Source of the DNA: Flavobacteriales bacterium UBA1958
Lineage (GTDB): Bacteria; Bacteroidota; Bacteroidia; Flavobacteriales_D; Sanyastnellaceae
Length of the DNA stretch: 19,475 nucleotides
NCBI GenBank assembly: GCA_002336675.1
Contig: DDEI01000079.1
Location: forward strand, 1-19,475
Direction: 5' to 3'
The position numbers and the translations under genes were made by a program. The notes beneath the pieces are model-generated. The model was not told where the DNA came from and did not search any database. It saw only the letters and a list, made by a program, of their open reading frames with translations. This document shows positions 8,124-15,939 of the stretch, in pieces; positions within the stretch are counted from its first letter, which is position 1; every line of letters starts with the position of its first letter.

Positions 8124-8989
8124 TTTCCTGCTTTCAATTGATTCAACAAATATGTTCCATAACCACTTTTCACTAGGTCACTGGCGAGCTTCTCTAATTC
8201 ATTATCTGATATGAAACCAAGTCTCCAAGCCACTTCTTCTATAGCACCTATTTTTAAGCCTTGACGCTGTTCTATAACCATCACATATTGACTAGCCTGC
8301 ATAAGGGACTCGAATGTCCCTGTATCAAGCCAAACCGTTCCCCGATCAAGTTTAGTCACCTTTAATTTCCCTGCTTTTAAATAGGCTTTGTTAACGTCAG
8401 TGATTTCGTATTCTCCTCTTGCGCTTGGTTCCAATTGAGCAGCTATATCCACCACAGAATTATCATAATAGTATAATCCCGGCACGGCATAATTTGACTT
8501 AGGTTTAGGAGGTTTTTCTTCTATTGAAATGGCTTTGTTTGCAGTATCGAATTCAACCACTCCGTAGCGCTCAGGGTCATTTACATGATAGGCATAAACC
8601 ATTCCTCCTTCCACGTCAGTATTATTCCTAAGCAAGTTTCCGAAGCCCTGTCCATAAAAGATATTGTCCCCTAAAACAAGAGCCACTTTATCATTTCCTA
8701 TGAATTCTCTTCCTAGTACAAATGCCTGAGCTAATCCGTTTGGCTTTTCTTGTACCTGATAAGAGAAGTTACATCCTAGTAAAGACCCATCTCCCAGCAA
8801 ACGTTGGAAACCGGGTAAATCTTCAGGCGTAGAAATTATTAGAATATCCTTTATGTTAGAAAGCATAAGCGTAGAAAGCGGATAATAAATCATTGGCTTA
8901 TCGTAAACAGGCATTAGCTGTTTGCTTAAGGATTTAGTAATGGGCCATAACCGGCTGCCGGTTCCTCCCGCTAAAATGATTCCTTTCAT
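8120..8989 (-). CDS. rfbA: Glucose-1-phosphate thymidylyltransferase
   Basis: The enzyme joins dTTP and glucose 1-phosphate to give dTDP-glucose and pyrophosphate, the entry step to dTDP-L-rhamnose and other dTDP-sugars of LPS or surface polysaccharide. The 289 residues compare with 293 in E. coli RmlA. Motifs are the nucleotide-binding loop GGTGSRLWPITKSLSKQLMP (8-27), YDKPMIYYPLSTLM, EKPNGLAQAF (81-90), LGDNIF with the metal-site Asp108, EEKPPKPKSNYAVPGLYYYD (157-176), GEYEITDVN (192-200) and WLDTGT (220-225). The other three dTDP-rhamnose genes (rfbB, rfbC, rfbD) are not beside it and must lie elsewhere if the pathway is complete. It starts 18 bp after the RND transporter gene and overlaps the isoprenyl synthase gene by 4 bp. 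There is no Shine-Dalgarno sequence before the ATG at 8989. Confidence 0.94.
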   Translation of the reverse strand: MKGIILAGGTGSRLWPITKSLSKQLMPVYDKPMIYYPLSTLMLSNIKDILIISTPEDLPGFQRLLGDGSLLGCNFSYQVQEKPNGLAQAFVLGREFIGNDKVALVLGDNIFYGQGFGNLLRNNTDVEGGMVYAYHVNDPERYGVVEFDTANKAISIEEKPPKPKSNYAVPGLYYYDNSVVDIAAQLEPSARGEYEITDVNKAYLKAGKLKVTKLDRGTVWLDTGTFESLMQASQYVMVIEQRQGLKIGAIEEVAWRLGFISDNELEKLASDLVKSGYGTYLLNQLKAGK

Positions 8990-9007
8990 GGGTAAGAATT
9001 TTTATTG

Positions 9008-11446
9008 TTAATGTGGTCCTTTTCGTATTTGGAGTTCCTCTACATCTATGTCGTCCTCTTCATCGAAGATTACAAATAAAGGCTCATGCATTATTTTCTT
9101 AGTAAACCTATTATCTAAGGTCAGCAAAAGAGTAGGCAAAAGCACTAGATTAGAGAACATAGCGACTAATAAAGTGACTGAAACTAAAACCCCTAAAGCT
9201 CGAGTCCCCTCAAACTCTGAAGCGATGAATACAGCAAATCCGAAGAACAGAATGATACTTGTATACATCATACTTACACCAGTCTCTCTAACGGCAGAAA
9301 TAACAGCTTCTTTAATCCTCCACCCGTTTGCTTTTAATTCTTGTCTGAATTTAGCCAAGTAGTGTATAGTGTCGTCCACTGATATACCGAAAGCTATGCT
9401 AAAGACAAGAACGGTTGATGGTTTAATGGGAATGTTAAAGTACCCCATAATAGCAGCAGTGAATAGAAGAGGAACTAGGTTGGGGATTAATGAGATTAAC
9501 ACCATTTGTACTGATCTAAATAATACCGCCATGAGCAGCGCCACAAAAAGAATAGCAATTAAGAGGCTCATAGCTAAGTTAGAAACCATATATGCAGATC
9601 CCTTAGTGAAAGCTACAGCTGTTCCTGTTAGACTTGTGGTGTACTTCGAGGCAGGAAAAACAGTGTCTATTTCAGCCTCTACCTTTTCCATAAGTTCTCG
9701 CATTTGCACAGTGCCAATATCAGCAACATTAGAAGAAATTCTGGTTTTTCGATACGTAGAGTCGATGAAAGAATGCTCTTGGTTTTCAGAGTTATACTGG
9801 CTACTAAAATACGGGCCAATTAAAGTTTGTTCATTTGATTTTATAAGTGCATAGCGCTCTTTAGAACCATTGTAAAAGGCTTGCCTAGCAAATTTAGATG
9901 CGTCTGCGATAGAGATGCTTCTTGAAAGCTCAGGGTAAGTTGCTAGTTTTTTCTGGAGTTTATCTAATCGTTTAATGTTAGATAGTTTGGTCATTTTTCC
10001 AGCGCTATCACTTTTTATAATGATTTCAAATGGAAGTACTCCATTGTATTGTTTTTCGAAGAATTTTAAATCTGTAATAACTCGGTCGTCATCAGGTAAA
10101 TCATCTACAACATTTCCTGTGGAAGTCATCATAGAAACCCCTAAAAAACCGAGAACTAAAATGGCAGCGAAAGCCACGTAAACTGCTTTCCTGTAGTGGG
10201 AAACAATGTTTACAAGCACCTCCACGGACTGGTGAGTCCATCTTCTATTTAAGTGCTTAACCTGCTTAAGGCTTGGCGGTTTTAAGTAACTATAGGCAAT
10301 AATTATAACCAGGATCGATAAAGCGAACATGACAATAATATTAATAGATGCTATAACTCCAAATTCTTTAAGGATATCACTATAAGTAAAAACGAATGTT
10401 CCAAACCCCATAGCTGTAGTGAAGTTCGTAAGGAAAGTAGCACTTCCTATTTTTATGACCACGCGTTGCAATGCCAAGACCTGGTTTCCGTGCTTTCTAT
10501 ACTCTACATGATACTTGTTTATGAGGTAAACACAGTTAGTAATTCCTATAATAATCATGAGTGACGGAATTAACGCCATAAGAATAGAGAGCTCATAATT
10601 AAATAGAGTTATAATGCCTAAGCTCCATACCACACCTACCGCCACGACCAAAAGACAGACACTCACCAAAACAATATCTCTGAAGAAGAGAAATAATAAA
10701 ATAGCGGTTATCAAAGCAGATAAAAAGATGAACAATTTAAGCTCAGACTTCACCTTAGCTGTCATTTGATCTCTAATGAAAGGGAGTCCAGAAACATATG
10801 TTTTTATGCCTGTGTCTGCGGTAAAGGTGTTTATCATGCCCACGACCTCATCTACAGCCCCTGCTCTATCTGAAGAATTGAAAATATCAGTATTTACGAA
10901 GGCCATTAATAGTGTGGAATAGGCATCATCCTTCCATAGAATATCTTTATAGAAAGGCAGACTTTTAACCACATCCATTAATGAGTCTAGCTCTTCCTGA
11001 GACTGAGGAGCTTGTTGAGCCAATAATTCGAAGTTAAATTTCTTAAGGGTAGTATCTTTCTTGAGGTTAAATGATCTAAGAACGGAAAAAACTGAATCTA
11101 CTAGAGGATATTTCGTGTCTAGAGCACCACCCTCCAACATTTCTGGGCGAGCCACAGAAACTTTTTTAATATCTTGTCCTAAGTTATACCACTTTTGAAA
11201 GTTTTCTAGCTCATATAATCGGGCATCGTCAGCTCCTATCACCATAACCATTCCGTCATCGTCGAAGAGCTCTTTAAACTCAAGAAACTCTAAGTTGGCC
11301 GGATCTTCTTGAGGAAGTAAGTTAGCGTATCCATAACTTAACTTTAGTTTGTTCAGTTGTGAACCCAGTCCAATGGTAATTAGGGCTAGAATGACTAATA
11401 TAGGCAGTCTATAAGTTAGTATGAGTCGGGCTACTTTATGCCACAT
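9008..11446 (-). CDS. RND-superfamily (MMPL-type) transporter
   Basis: An 812-residue inner-membrane protein with the duplicated RND plan: TM1 about 10-28, extracytoplasmic domain about 32-232, five helices about 235-387, TM7 about 421-440, second extracytoplasmic domain about 441-615, five helices about 622-775, and an acidic cytoplasmic tail. The fourth helix of the C-terminal half carries GISVDD (687-692), with an acidic pair where RND proteins couple proton flow. The matching helix of the N-terminal half reads GITNCVYL (301-308) and lacks the acid. It belongs to the predicted-exporter/MMPL branch, whose known members move lipids or hydrophobic molecules; the substrate here is unknown. No membrane-fusion or outer-membrane partner gene is adjacent. 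It is the first gene of the minus-strand unit with rfbA, the isoprenyl synthase gene and kbl. Confidence 0.9.
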   Translation of the reverse strand: MWHKVARLILTYRLPILVILALITIGLGSQLNKLKLSYGYANLLPQEDPANLEFLEFKELFDDDGMVMVIGADDARLYELENFQKWYNLGQDIKKVSVARPEMLEGGALDTKYPLVDSVFSVLRSFNLKKDTTLKKFNFELLAQQAPQSQEELDSLMDVVKSLPFYKDILWKDDAYSTLLMAFVNTDIFNSSDRAGAVDEVVGMINTFTADTGIKTYVSGLPFIRDQMTAKVKSELKLFIFLSALITAILLFLFFRDIVLVSVCLLVVAVGVVWSLGIITLFNYELSILMALIPSLMIIIGITNCVYLINKYHVEYRKHGNQVLALQRVVIKIGSATFLTNFTTAMGFGTFVFTYSDILKEFGVIASINIIVMFALSILVIIIAYSYLKPPSLKQVKHLNRRWTHQSVEVLVNIVSHYRKAVYVAFAAILVLGFLGVSMMTSTGNVVDDLPDDDRVITDLKFFEKQYNGVLPFEIIIKSDSAGKMTKLSNIKRLDKLQKKLATYPELSRSISIADASKFARQAFYNGSKERYALIKSNEQTLIGPYFSSQYNSENQEHSFIDSTYRKTRISSNVADIGTVQMRELMEKVEAEIDTVFPASKYTTSLTGTAVAFTKGSAYMVSNLAMSLLIAILFVALLMAVLFRSVQMVLISLIPNLVPLLFTAAIMGYFNIPIKPSTVLVFSIAFGISVDDTIHYLAKFRQELKANGWRIKEAVISAVRETGVSMMYTSIILFFGFAVFIASEFEGTRALGVLVSVTLLVAMFSNLVLLPTLLLTLDNRFTKKIMHEPLFVIFDEEDDIDVEELQIRKGPH

Positions 11447-11468
11447 TAGAGACTGGTTTCATTTATAA

Positions 11469-11478
11469 TTTGCGCAAA
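11469..11478. promoter_or_regulatory. Perfect palindrome TTTGCGCAAA upstream of the RND gene
   Basis: A 10-bp perfect palindrome lies 22 bp before the RND transporter start and overlaps the sequence where its promoter would be expected. That makes it a possible operator half-site cluster. A short palindrome like this may also occur by chance, and no matching regulator gene is nearby. Confidence 0.25.
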
Positions 11479-11741
11479 GAAACAAAATAAAGCGGTGCAT
11501 TAACTGTACCGTTTCTTGATCTTTAGATCTAGCTTGTTGCATACCGGGTTTTTAGGTTTTCATTAAACAGAAACTTTAGGTCCAGAGCCATTCTTTTTAT
11601 TAGCGCATTTATTAGTATCTCTTTAGTGTTAAAGGCTTATATAGAAGGCTTGTTAAGTTATTTTAGGTTGGTTTAAGCTTTAGTTAAAGAGATTTGGGGC
11701 GTGTAAATCATGCTGGTCAAATTAGGGAGTTTATAATGTAG

Positions 11742-11762
11742 GAACGTTCTGTCAGAATTCTG
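11742..11762. promoter_or_regulatory. Paired palindromes GAACGTTC and CAGAATTCTG upstream of lpdA
   Basis: Two perfect palindromes (11742-11749, 8 bp; 11753-11762, 10 bp) stand 3 bp apart with centres 12 bp apart. They lie 46 bp before the putative lpdA -7 element, a plausible activator or repressor position. No known regulator motif is recognised. Confidence 0.3.
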
Positions 11763-11807
11763 CGATAAATGCCGCGCTATGTGATCGCTGGTTTAAACAG
11801 ATTCTTC

Positions 11808-11815
11808 TATCTTCG
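11808..11815 (+). promoter_or_regulatory. Candidate -7 element for lpdA
   Basis: TATCTTCG matches TAnnTTTG at all fixed positions but one and would start transcription near 11822, about 14 bases before the ATG. The expected -33 TTG is absent; GGTTT at about 11790 is the nearest substitute. Confidence 0.45.
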
Positions 11816-11835
11816 CATAAAGAAAAATTATAAAG

Positions 11836-13239
11836 ATGTCAGCTTTTGATGTAATAGTTATAGGTTCTGGTCCTGGAGGATATGTAGCAGCTATTAGGTG
11901 TGCTCAATTAGGAATGAAAACCGCTCTAGTTGAGAAATACAGCACTTTAGGAGGGACATGCTTGAATGTGGGGTGCATCCCTTCTAAAGCACTCTTAGAC
12001 AGTAGCGAGCATTATCATAATGCCACATCTACTTTTGCTGTGCACGGGATAAAAACAGGCAAAGTCTCTGTAGATTTTAAACAGATGATTCAAAGAAAGC
12101 GTGAAGTAGTGGAACAGACTACTGGAGGAATCGACTTTTTGATGAAAAAGAATAAAATCGAGGTTTTGACAGGGCATGGGGCTTTTATTTCTGAGACCAA
12201 AATTTCTGTTTCTCCTGAAAAAGGTAAATCTGCAGAATATGAGGCTAAGAATTTCATCATAGCCACAGGGTCTAAGCCGGCCACACTTCCTTTTATAAAA
12301 TTAGATAAGACTAGAGTGATTACTTCTACTGAGGCGTTGGAGTTAAAAGAGATTCCTAAGCACATGATCATTGTAGGCGGCGGAGTAATTGGACTTGAGT
12401 TAGGAAGTGTTTATGCGAGAATAGGCGCTCAGGTTACCGTAGTGGAATATATGGACGCCATCATCCCTGCTATGGATAAGGCTTGTGGGAAAGAGCTAAT
12501 GCGGTCTATGAAAAAGTTAGGCGTTAAGTTTTTGCTTTCACATAAAGTTAAAGAAGTAAAAGCGACTAAAACGAGTGTAACTGTTAAAGCAGACGATAAA
12601 AAAGGATTAGAGCAAGAAATCCAAGGGGATTACTGTCTCGTTTCTGTAGGGAGAAAACCATACACTGACAAATTAGGGTTAGAGAATACTTCAGTAAAGG
12701 TAGACGAGAGAGGAAGAATCGCTGTAAACGAAAAACTACAAACTGGAGCGGCTAATATCTACGCCATCGGTGATGTGATTAAAGGAGCTATGTTAGCTCA
12801 TAAAGCCGAAGAAGAAGGAACATTCGTAGCAGAGGTTATGGCTGGACAGCATCCTCATATAGATTATAACTTAATACCAGGAGTCGTTTATACTTGGCCA
12901 GAAGTAGCCGCGGTGGGACAAACAGAAGAGCAGCTAAAAGAATCAGGCATTCCATATAAGTCTGGAGTTTTTCCGTTTAAAGCGAGTGGAAGAGCGAGAG
13001 CAAGCATGGACACAGACGGTATGGTGAAAGTACTGGCGCATGAAGGGACTGATGAGATTTTAGGAGTTCATATGGTGGGTCCGAGAGCGGCGGACATGAT
13101 AGCAGAAGCGGTAGTTGCCATGGAGTTCAGGGCTAGTGCGGAAGATGTAAGTAGAATGAGCCATGCGCATCCTACGTTTACTGAGGCCATGAAAGAAGCC
13201 GCGTTAGCTGCTACCGGTGATAGAGCGTTGCATATTTAA
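11836..13239 (+). CDS. lpdA: Dihydrolipoyl dehydrogenase
   Basis: This FAD flavoprotein (E3) reoxidises dihydrolipoamide of the pyruvate, 2-oxoglutarate or branched-chain dehydrogenase complexes, or of the glycine cleavage system, and passes electrons to NAD+. The 467 residues are full length. Motifs are the FAD-binding GSGPGGYVAAI (10-20), the redox-active disulfide in GGTCLNVGCIPSK (Cys42, Cys47), the NAD-binding IIVGGGVIGLELG, the second FAD motif IYAIGDVIKGAMLAHKAEEE, and the dimer-interface catalytic pair in HAHPTFTEA (His445, Glu450). It stands alone: neither E1/E2 nor lipoate genes flank it, so it may serve several complexes. It has its own putative promoter upstream. The next gene begins 177 bp downstream and no strong terminator follows. 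Confidence 0.96.
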   Translation: MSAFDVIVIGSGPGGYVAAIRCAQLGMKTALVEKYSTLGGTCLNVGCIPSKALLDSSEHYHNATSTFAVHGIKTGKVSVDFKQMIQRKREVVEQTTGGIDFLMKKNKIEVLTGHGAFISETKISVSPEKGKSAEYEAKNFIIATGSKPATLPFIKLDKTRVITSTEALELKEIPKHMIIVGGGVIGLELGSVYARIGAQVTVVEYMDAIIPAMDKACGKELMRSMKKLGVKFLLSHKVKEVKATKTSVTVKADDKKGLEQEIQGDYCLVSVGRKPYTDKLGLENTSVKVDERGRIAVNEKLQTGAANIYAIGDVIKGAMLAHKAEEEGTFVAEVMAGQHPHIDYNLIPGVVYTWPEVAAVGQTEEQLKESGIPYKSGVFPFKASGRARASMDTDGMVKVLAHEGTDEILGVHMVGPRAADMIAEAVVAMEFRASAEDVSRMSHAHPTFTEAMKEAALAATGDRALHI

Positions 13240-13270
13240 TAGGATAAAACGCTCGAGTTGTTTGGTAGCT

Positions 13271-13304
13271 TGCTCTTGATTGTGCGCTCTGTGAAGAGCA
13301 GAGC
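13271..13304 (+). other. Overlapping inverted repeats between lpdA and pabB
   Basis: TGCTCTT (13271-13277) can pair with AAGAGCA (13294-13300), while GCTCTG (13286-13291) can pair with CAGAGC (13299-13304). The two pairings exclude each other because they share bases 13299-13300. No U-tract follows, so neither looks like an intrinsic terminator. It may be a weak RNA structure in the lpdA 3' or pabB 5' region. The rest of 13240-13416 shows no clear promoter. Confidence 0.3.
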
Positions 13305-13416
13305 TATGAAGAAGTATCAGGCAGAATCAACAATAGCCAAGGGGATTAGAATTCAATAAATTAAATGACCGTACTATAAAGAGGGTGTGTGTTTTAAAAC
13401 TAATCCCGTTTTAGGA

Positions 13417-14634
13417 ATGAATAACCCAAAAGAAACAATTTTCTTGCTCAACAGAAACTCAAGCTCAGAGGCTGACTTAATGGCTGTAGGTGTGCAGGAA
13501 GAATTAACAGTTTCTGCTGGTTTTGAATGTTTTCAGGCGCTTAATGATTTTCTTCAAAAACATAAAAAATGGGTTTTTGGTTTTCTGAGCTATGATTTAA
13601 AAAATCAAGTAGAAAACTTATCGAGTAAGAATCATGATGGACTAGAGTTTCCAGAAATTTGCTTCATCGTTCCTAAGGTCGTTTATAGCTTAACCCGTGA
13701 TGGAGGTTATGAGGTAATTGATACTTATGATAAAGAATTTTCAGAGAACTTAAACCCTTACTCTTTTTTAGAAAGTGAATCGGCAGCCAAAAAAACAGAA
13801 GCTAGCCTTACCTCTAGAACCCCTAAAGAAAAATACTTGAATGATGTGGCCTCTTTATTAAACCACATTAAAAGAGGAGACATCTATGAAGCCAATTACT
13901 GCGTGGAGTTTTACCACGAGCAGTTTAATCTAGCGCCCCTAGCAACTTATAAGGCCGCCAATAGTGCTACCTTATCTCCTTATTCTGCTTATTTCCAGAA
14001 TGGAGATCACCATGCTATCTGCTGCAGTCCCGAATTATACCTAGAAAAAACGGGAAGCACAGTAGTTTCTAAACCCATTAAAGGAACCATCAGAAGAGGC
14101 GCAGACCCACAAGAAGATGAAGAGTTAAAAAGACAATTATTCTCCGATAAAAAAGAGCGGTCTGAGAATGTCATGATCGTGGACTTAGTAAGAAACGACC
14201 TCTCGAAAACGGCTAAAAACAACTCTGTTACGGTTAACGAATTATACGGTATTCATACCTTCAAAACACTCCATCACATGATTAGCACTGTCACTAGTCA
14301 AGTCGCAGACGAGGTGTCGAACTCGGAGCTTTTAAAATCTACGTTTCCTATGGGGTCGATGACTGGCGCGCCTAAGATTAGCGCTATGAATCTTATAGAA
14401 GAGCATGAAGATGCTAAAAGAGGACTGTATAGTGGAGCTATAGGGTTTTTCACTCCAGAAGGCGACTTCACATTTAACGTGGTCATTCGCTCATTCCTTT
14501 ATAATTCTAAAAAGAAGTACCTTTCCCTAATGGCAGGCAGTGCTATTACAGCCCAATCCGTTCCTGAAAAGGAGTACAGAGAATGTTTGCTTAAGGTGTC
14601 TGCATTGAAAAACTCGATTCATGGATTTGATTAG
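13417..14634 (+). CDS. pabB: Aminodeoxychorismate synthase component I
   Basis: The enzyme converts chorismate and ammonia to 4-amino-4-deoxychorismate, the precursor of p-aminobenzoate for folate; it normally works with the PabA glutaminase. From the ATG at 13417 the protein has 405 residues. The decisive motif is PIKGT (220-224): the lysine (Lys222) marks aminodeoxychorismate synthases, whereas anthranilate synthase (TrpE) has PIAGT. Also visible are GDIYEANYCVEF (about 154-165), the acidic patch ENVMIVDLVRNDL and GSMTGAPKISAMNLIEE in the chorismate-binding domain. The N-terminal part is shorter than in E. coli PabB (453 residues), but the catalytic domain is complete. A GTG at 13387 would add ten poorly conserved-looking residues and was not used. 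Neither pabA nor pabC is adjacent. It overlaps tilS by 14 bp. Confidence 0.9.
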   Translation: MNNPKETIFLLNRNSSSEADLMAVGVQEELTVSAGFECFQALNDFLQKHKKWVFGFLSYDLKNQVENLSSKNHDGLEFPEICFIVPKVVYSLTRDGGYEVIDTYDKEFSENLNPYSFLESESAAKKTEASLTSRTPKEKYLNDVASLLNHIKRGDIYEANYCVEFYHEQFNLAPLATYKAANSATLSPYSAYFQNGDHHAICCSPELYLEKTGSTVVSKPIKGTIRRGADPQEDEELKRQLFSDKKERSENVMIVDLVRNDLSKTAKNNSVTVNELYGIHTFKTLHHMISTVTSQVADEVSNSELLKSTFPMGSMTGAPKISAMNLIEEHEDAKRGLYSGAIGFFTPEGDFTFNVVIRSFLYNSKKKYLSLMAGSAITAQSVPEKEYRECLLKVSALKNSIHGFD

Positions 14635-15937
14635 CCGTTTACGAAAAACCATAAAGGATCATGGGTTGTTTATGGAGAACGAATCCTTACTAGTCGCGGT
14701 GAGTGGTGGTGTGGATTCTATGGCGCTATTACACGCGTTGCAATACTTAGGTTATCCCATACATGCAGCACATGTAAACTACCATTTACGCGGAGAAGAC
14801 TCAGATTTAGATCAGCAGGCAGTAGAGGACTATTGTAATGCTACTTCCATTCCTTTTTTTGTAAACCATCTGGAACTGTCCTCTGGGCAGGGGATTCAAG
14901 AAAAGGCTAGAGAAGCTAGATACACTTGGTTTAGTGAGCTTAGAAAAGACCTTAAGCTGAATAAAGTAGTAACAGCTCACCATTTAAATGACCAGGCAGA
15001 GACAGTGTTGTTTAATCTGTGTAGAGGGTCTGGTTTAGCAGGAGCGTCAGGCATGGCTCTGGAAAACAACTCAGTCGTAAGACCGCTGCTATTCATGCCT
15101 AAAGAAGAAATAGTGGCTTACGCCAAAGAGAATAATGTTACTTATAGAGAGGATGTCTCAAACCAAAGCCTAAAATATTCTCGTAATAGAATTAGAAATG
15201 CTGTGTTTCCTTCATTAACTGAGATAAATAGTGCATTTGTGAATCATATTGGGGGGTTTTCACACCATGCTTCTCAGGCCGATCTGTTAATTTCTGAAGT
15301 CGCTAAAAGCAAGTGGGATTCCAATAATAAAAAAACTGCAAATGGCTTTCAGTTGGACCTTCAGTTTCTTAAAGGGTCCGATTATTCAGATTTGCTTCTT
15401 TATTATATGCTAGCAGAACTTGAGCCTAAACCTTCTCTTAGAAATGAGGTCGTGAATCTGGCCCGTTCTGCTGTGGGTAAAAAGGTAGCTGGATCTAACT
15501 ATGTGTTTTGGAGAGATAGAATTAGTTTGGTAATAGAAAGTATAGAGAAAGAAGAGGAATTGACCACCGAAATTATAGCTCAAGGAACGGGAATTTATGC
15601 ATACAAAAACGGATCTTTGTGCATCACAGAATCGGTGTTTGATTCTACCGAAAAGCCAAATGTAAATTTGATTTTTCTACCTTTAGAATACGGGGCGAAA
15701 AAACTGTCAATTCGGGCTTGGGAATCGGGGGATTCTATACGTCCATTCGGCATGAAAGGAAGGCAGAAGGTGAGCGACTTTCTAATTCAAAAAAAGGTGC
15801 CTATGCCAGAGAAAAGTAACGTAACGGTCCTGGAATGTGAAGGAGAGATTTTATGGGTAATGGGATTAAGAGCTTCTGAATTTACACGCGTGGTTGAGAG
15901 CGACCAGAAAACACTAAAACTACTTATAACCGTTTAA
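14621..15937 (+). CDS. tilS: tRNA(Ile)-lysidine synthase
   Basis: TilS attaches lysine to the wobble cytidine (position 34) of the AUA-reading tRNA-Ile, using ATP, which switches both its codon recognition and its charging from Met to Ile; it is essential in most bacteria. The 438 residues fit the full-length form (E. coli 432). Motifs are the PP-loop SGGVDS (28-33), VNYHLRGEDSD (52-62), KAREARY, HHLNDQAETVLFNLCRGSG (120-138) and the RNRIR block (188-192) that follows REDVSN. A C-terminal TilS domain occupies about 365-436 (RAWESGDSIRPFGMKGRQKV, then SDFLIQKKVP). Its ATG lies inside the end of pabB, which implies coupled translation, and yhhQ begins 2 bp after its stop. Confidence 0.96.
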   Translation: MDLISRLRKTIKDHGLFMENESLLVAVSGGVDSMALLHALQYLGYPIHAAHVNYHLRGEDSDLDQQAVEDYCNATSIPFFVNHLELSSGQGIQEKAREARYTWFSELRKDLKLNKVVTAHHLNDQAETVLFNLCRGSGLAGASGMALENNSVVRPLLFMPKEEIVAYAKENNVTYREDVSNQSLKYSRNRIRNAVFPSLTEINSAFVNHIGGFSHHASQADLLISEVAKSKWDSNNKKTANGFQLDLQFLKGSDYSDLLLYYMLAELEPKPSLRNEVVNLARSAVGKKVAGSNYVFWRDRISLVIESIEKEEELTTEIIAQGTGIYAYKNGSLCITESVFDSTEKPNVNLIFLPLEYGAKKLSIRAWESGDSIRPFGMKGRQKVSDFLIQKKVPMPEKSNVTVLECEGEILWVMGLRASEFTRVVESDQKTLKLLITV

Positions 15938-15939
15938 AA

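Larger units (their letters stand above)
11447..11835. other. 389-bp non-coding divergent region between the RND operon and lpdA
   Basis: I see no convincing gene or structured RNA here. The region must hold promoters for both flanking units. Toward the RND gene there are only imperfect -7 look-alikes on the minus strand (TTATTTTG and TTTCTTTG around 11473-11490). Toward lpdA there is a better candidate at 11808-11815. Palindromes occur at 11469-11478, 11742-11749 and 11753-11762. The middle (about 11520-11735) is AT-rich without recognisable structure. Confidence 0.6.

Noticed and set aside
13387..13416. GTG at 13387 as start of pabB
   Set aside because: It adds ten residues with no family resemblance; the ATG at 13417 gives a normal PabB N-terminus. 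A definitive choice needs an alignment of close relatives.
13417..14634. pabB as anthranilate synthase component I (trpE)
   Set aside because: The motif is PIKGT with the ADC-synthase lysine, not PIAGT, and there is no trp gene context.
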